Source of the DNA: Myxococcales bacterium
GTDB taxonomy: Bacteria > Myxococcota_A > Bradymonadia > Bradymonadales > GCA-2716585
DNA length: 36,459 bases
NCBI GenBank assembly: GCA_002716585.1
Contig: PBBL01000036.1
Span: 1-36,459, forward strand
Reading direction: 5' to 3'
Shown: positions 34,701 to 36,459 of the stretch, piece by piece
Numbering within the stretch: the stretch's first letter is position 1
Layout of the letters: the number at the start of each line of letters is the position of its first letter
The notes under the pieces: model-generated
What the model saw: only the letters and a program-made list of their open reading frames with translations
What the model was told of the DNA's origin: nothing
Database searches by the model: none
Position numbers and translations under genes: made by a program

Positions 34701-36459
34701 CCCGGCTCGCTGGGTAGACTGGCGATGACGCGCCCCACCTCCCAATCTTCGACGCCCTCCGTGTCCGCTGGAAAGCGCAGCTCCTCGGGGGTGACCGTCA
34801 CGCGGTTGCGCTGGTCATCGGTGGTGACGAGCACGCCGGGGACAGGGGTCAAGCCGTTGTGGTCAGGTGGCAGTTGGGGGTCCCATGCATCGCGCAGGGC
34901 ATCAAACTCAGCGTCTGTGGCGCCTACAACGACCCGCGTGCCACCAGGGACCGTACCTTCCTCAACGCAGACACCGTCGCCGTCTGCGCTGTAGCCCGCC
35001 GGACAGGTGCCGCAGGTCGGGGAAGCGCCCACCTGGTTGGTGCACGTGACAAGGGGGTCGCAGCCGCCATTGTCCACAAAGCACTCGTTGATGTCTCGAC
35101 ATGTGCGGCCATCTGAACTCAGCTCATAACCATCGCCACAGCTGCAGGTGTACCCTCCATCGGTGTCCACACAGGTGTCCGAGCAGCCACCGTTGTTGGT
35201 CTCACACTCGTTGACGTTCACACAGGCCATCCCGTCAGGGGCCAGGGTGGTGCCAAGCTCGCACAAGCAGGTGCGCCTGCCCCCTTCGTTGAGGCAGGTG
35301 CCCTCGCAGCCGCCGTTGTCGGTGGCGCATTCGTTGATATCGTCACAGCGGACCTCGCCGTCACCGGTGTAGCCCTCGGGACAGTCGCCGCAGGCGAAGG
35401 CGCCGGGGCTATTGATGCAGGGAGCCTCTGCGGCGCAGCCGCCGTTATCGACCAAGCACTCGTCAACATCGACGCAGCCTGCCTCGCCATCACCTGAGTA
35501 GCCTTCGGGGCAATCGCTGCAGGTGCGGCCACCCTCGGTGTTGGCGCACATGGTCAACGCGTCGCAGCCGCCGTTGTCGACCAAGCACTCGTTGATATCG
35601 ACGCAGCCTGCCTCGCCATCACCCGTATAACCTTCTGGGCAAGCGCCGCAGGTGCGGGCGCCGTCTGTGTTGGTGCACATGGTCAAGGCGTCACAGCCGC
35701 CGTTGTCGACCAGGCACTCGTCAACATCGACGCAGCCTGCCTCGCCATCACCTGAGTAGCCTTCGGGGCAGTCGCCGCAGGTGCGGGAACCTTCGGTGTT
35801 GGTGCACACGGTCAACACATCGCAGCCCCCGTTGTTGACCTCACACTCGTTTACATCGATGCAGCCGGTGTCACCGCCTCCTGAGTAGCCTTCTGGGCAG
35901 TCGCCACAGGTGAAGGCCCCAGGGGTGTTGGTGCAGGAGACAAGGGGGTCACAACCAGCCGTGCCAAGCTCGCACTCGTCACGGTCGACGCATTCGGTGG
36001 CGCCCTCACCGTCGAAACCGCTGGGACAAGGGCCGCAGCTGGAGCCGCCAGGGGTGTTGGTGCAGGTGGTCAGCGCATCGCAACCGCCGTTGTCGACCAG
36101 GCACTCGTCAACATCGACGCAGCCTGCCTCGCCATCACCTGAGTAGCCTTCGGGGCAATCGCCGCAGGTACGGCCACCCTCGGTGTTGGTGCACATGGTC
36201 AACGCATCGCAACCGCCATTGTCGGTGACGCACTCGTCGATGTCCACACAACCGGCCTCTCCATCGCCGGTGTAGCCCTCAGGGCAGGCGCCACAGGTGC
36301 GCGCGCCCTCGGTGTTGGTGCACTGGCTCAGGGGATCGCAACCCCCATTGTCAGTCTCGCACTCGTTGATGTCGACACAGCCAGACTCGCCATCACCTGA
36401 GTAGCCTTCGGGGCAGTCGCCGCAGGTGCGGGAACCTTCGGTGTTGGTGCACACGGTCA
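28724..36459 (-). CDS. Giant mosaic surface protein: EGF-like, Cys-rich and DGTxxGT repeats (5' end outside window)
   Basis: At least 2578 aa; the frame is open at the right edge, so the true start and any signal peptide are missing. Four regions are visible, in protein order. (1) About 500 residues of calcium-binding-type EGF modules (D[IV][ND]EC..DNGGC...), one partial and eleven complete. (2) A 560-residue non-repeat region (encoded about 33270-34960) with a K/V/A-rich helix and beta-rich segments. (3) Twelve Cys-rich units with the core DVDCGG..C..C (encoded about 31515-33260). (4) About thirteen WxTDGTxxGT units (encoded about 28861-31384), likely a beta-propeller or beta-sandwich string. 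The domains imply a secreted or surface adhesin stabilised by disulfides and Ca2+. A metalloprotease gene follows after 11 nt. Ligand unknown. Confidence 0.9.
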   Translation of the reverse strand, partial: TVCTNTEGSRTCGDCPEGYSGDGESGCVDINECETDNGGCDPLSQCTNTEGARTCGACPEGYTGDGEAGCVDIDECVTDNGGCDALTMCTNTEGGRTCGDCPEGYSGDGEAGCVDVDECLVDNGGCDALTTCTNTPGGSSCGPCPSGFDGEGATECVDRDECELGTAGCDPLVSCTNTPGAFTCGDCPEGYSGGGDTGCIDVNECEVNNGGCDVLTVCTNTEGSRTCGDCPEGYSGDGEAGCVDVDECLVDNGGCDALTMCTNTDGARTCGACPEGYTGDGEAGCVDINECLVDNGGCDALTMCANTEGGRTCSDCPEGYSGDGEAGCVDVDECLVDNGGCAAEAPCINSPGAFACGDCPEGYTGDGEVRCDDINECATDNGGCEGTCLNEGGRRTCLCELGTTLAPDGMACVNVNECETNNGGCSDTCVDTDGGYTCSCGDGYELSSDGRTCRDINECFVDNGGCDPLVTCTNQVGASPTCGTCPAGYSADGDGVCVEEGTVPGGTRVVVGATDAEFDALRDAWDPQLPPDHNGLTPVPGVLVTTDDQRNRVTVTPEELRFPADTEGVEDWEVGRVIASLPSEPGSPGKNGFGFLRKVSEIERVGDEIVVRTRTAALEEAIHGELQMAFDPANARVVEWDEFDHTWAAENLYVDVGLIGGELPLALRDDSNLPGIDTLGSPESPEGVPLWGFVKKVVKAVVNFVKAAVNAVINIIEAIVPSHFKGSLSLSKRIGLDVPEGPMFVFRYAHRGRDSDVEFSLTGEGQISGGMAFSPRTSVGVVVPNLLSPSQPPFKIWMDIDAYFDSYLELDLLLEAALTSAGGGSGSELETLLNEGGAFAERALKAYKVESLGNPEAKPAGGWKKTLWLSKPSSQWILAGPVPVVFTQTFQLDLECGFEFKASLEADVDNRTARTFKFRATYTKGGDSSITTPRFRRVSSSDVTVEGAGEAGIACGLIPRVNAYAYDAVGVNMGLRGSLQAKASYTSTCENAVTTSRPDAEVALDLGGSVGIQFGGRLQFPGSSYAGRAGQSLGFDVGPFELYTKAFSFFRRTWEFSEAGLGYCKATCANGVKDPNELGVDCGGDCATGCGAGVACNINSDCADGLYCTGTVCGENHCLDGVLSGTETATDCGGSRCAPCTLNKGCLVPTDCESQACYVETRGTPSNLGVCVSDPCLDNQVSPGECGIDCGDFCGNLCPLGSPCTDPAQCESGIASAFSCVTEQCTNLTVDGGETDLDCGGDTPCDRCAPGKRCNDASDCMASAPICDPELNICYQLACLNEVKDEGEGDVDCGGSCEDRCQVGQTCNSHRDCAIGLGCNPDVGVCARPTCNDGWTGPFEGDVDCGGLCEAKCELGQMCRRDVDCDSRICFEGTCADSDCADRSQTGSETDVDCGGACNPCVAGRVCLVNGDCLSEICGDSGVCQAAACDDGLQNGSESDVDCGGSCPGCDEGEDCRSSLDCESLSCDEDTLTCVAATCDDGTRNSDEGDIDCGGSACAERCLAGDLCNANSDCASQACISGVCSEAHCGDNVLSGTETDVDCGGICAAGCADGENCAVEGDCQSGKCEGGQCAPPTCDDEVQNQNETDVDCGGACPSCNTGQGCEAGADCTSLVCDGGMCAMASCEDRILNGDEEDIDCGGACEPCVVQRLDIGQGGFITDGSKPFGFTKLGDKLIFVASEHNRFSKGREPWVTDGTLAGTFELVDINRNTRVTIFDNQDLAPFDYGSIKDRQFDRALLGDDILIFAAYEWSPDSTSTGTNTLWRTDGTREGTFRIATAWQISNLHAGQGRVYFSSAETDSPFTDRLWVTDGTAPGTMPVGEELEFFGRDFQGAGDLLVDTGDHLIYSRPVNRGSAFREIQARPLTGSSAPLVSSNILTYGPVPGMGGAVFMDRMDPLRLESRLQVTDGTSEGTTIFENPTGIVLREWFIAEDDRIFVSGTQGNSTNIYVLDSELNATLLIEGYEIGEIAPRRPVVRIGNTSFFAARRVRFDSDPFVLWKSDGTPEGTTSLSGAEITDGIVAANGKVYFGAMYFGDAGTELWTSDGTNVGTRSLNINLSDIAPASDDDLMRQEQPLISRLNDMVVFSGKTDLSQEDNFGERAFSMDGELFSTDGTEAGTQLFKNLNNSVFREAVGPLVTTMGEITNYVVDVPGGEIQIWRTDGTDQGTTQQLLPHNTSGVAMGRLGDTLLVRTQEAPFPDWSRVWALGEGAPVELHADPPSFGGGCSGQSCSGVGVTNFFSESRGDGLTFFTGYPSEAIVTDGTADGTVVVQTNAVNSFRHLDTTQTLFQGCDDVPVFISSNCELWSSDGTIDGTALLKDINPGTNSSQPQEFSPVLNGAVLFNARTEEEGAELWLSDGTADGTVLLKDINTINEDNSFSRGSTPRAFVLVGDRIFFTATTEATGEELYVSDGTSFGTRMTDEINPGSAGTISDPFDPRTGVVTFSKILVAGDPGGNMAFFVGQEDGEGTNVFATTGDPGGTIQLTDFGYPINFQPIEDLVAGGTYAFFSAYTPGEGVELWVTDGTPDGTHVAIDLAPGPAGSYPRDLYWSASQQKLYFSATDGLSGRKYWSYTPQ
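28861..31384 (-). repeat. DGTxxGT repeat array within the giant protein
   Basis: Thirteen units with the core (W)(V/K/S)(T/S)DGTxxGT can be counted, plus one degenerate TTGDPGGT unit. Typical neighbours are an aromatic strand before (DRLWVTDGT, AELWLSDGT) and LLKDI or similar after. Spacing is irregular, about 45-80 residues. The family is widespread in secreted bacterial proteins and is usually annotated as ELWxxDGT repeats. Confidence 0.85.
31515..33260 (-). repeat. Twelve Cys-rich DVDCGG repeats within the giant protein
   Basis: Twelve units of about 45-50 residues follow the scheme C.(D/N)........E.DVDCGG.C...C..G..C....DC....C....C. Examples are CANGVKDPNELGVDCGG, CDDGLQNGSESDVDCGG and CEDRILNGDEEDIDCGG. 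The even number of cysteines per unit implies intra-unit disulfides in an extracellular setting. Confidence 0.88.
34965..36459 (-). repeat. EGF-like repeat array, running off the window
   Basis: One partial and eleven complete EGF-like units of about 41 residues. Most read DxxEC..DNGGCD.LT.CTNT.G.RTCG.CPEGY.GDGE.GCV; two near the end of the array are of the C.CxxGY..(S/A).DG..C type. The D-x-[ND]-E-C start and N/D in the third strand are the calcium-binding EGF pattern. DNA copies are so alike that a 74-bp stretch at 35741-35814 recurs exactly at 36386-36459. Confidence 0.9.

Noticed and set aside
34965..36459. Regularly spaced near-identical DNA repeats resembling a CRISPR array
   Set aside because: The period of about 123 bp and open frame match EGF-like protein units; no short repeats with unique spacers.

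Overview
The window is high-GC bacterial DNA of accessory character. I read it as a member of the Myxococcota (former Deltaproteobacteria). The clues are a soluble Ser/Thr kinase fused to a STAND ATPase and TPRs, an exported SpvB/RHS protein with a dockerin-like insert, several lipoproteins with ordinary lipoboxes, and a giant surface protein built from EGF-like, Cys-rich (xDVDCGG) and DGTxxGT repeats. This is inference from gene content. No rRNA, tRNA, CRISPR array, intact insertion sequence or phage module was seen.

Layout. 1-320: a 60-bp direct duplication and leader. 321-1859 (+): HMG-CoA synthase of the long, Bacteroidetes-like type, without other mevalonate genes. 1912-2457 (-): small lipoprotein. 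2717-4440 (-): a two-gene operon with ATGA overlap, an exported barrel-like protein followed by an alpha/beta-hydrolase lipoprotein. 4562-4897 (-): a probable remnant of a papain-like peptidase. 4861-5679 (+): pentapeptide-repeat protein. 5893-7374 (+): a 493-aa protein with two GxxH motifs of the TIKI/TraB/ChaN/EreA type, a candidate effector. 7482-8149 (+): ECF-type sigma factor with a near-consensus promoter, converging on 8219-11617 (-), the kinase-STAND-TPR protein.

11955-21301 (+): a secretion-oriented block. It holds a lipoprotein, an exported six-Cys beta-rich protein, a 2069-aa exported SpvB/FG-GAP/RHS protein with a variable C-terminal tail, and a further exported protein of unknown function. 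21447-24050 (+): a winged-helix/STAND/TPR regulator. The remainder is on the minus strand: a VOC-family protein, an operon of unknown genes (27172 down to 24563) led by a 56-aa small gene, then an HExxH metalloprotease (27495-28712). The protease lies 11 nt downstream of the giant mosaic surface protein (28724 to beyond the right edge).

Working together (inference). The giant protein and the metalloprotease are probably co-transcribed, so the protease may process or shed the surface protein. The six-Cys protein and the RHS protein are likewise a probable operon. The strongest leads for something undescribed are the GxxH candidate effector, the four-gene unknown operon with its newly recognised small gene, and the mosaic surface protein/protease pair.
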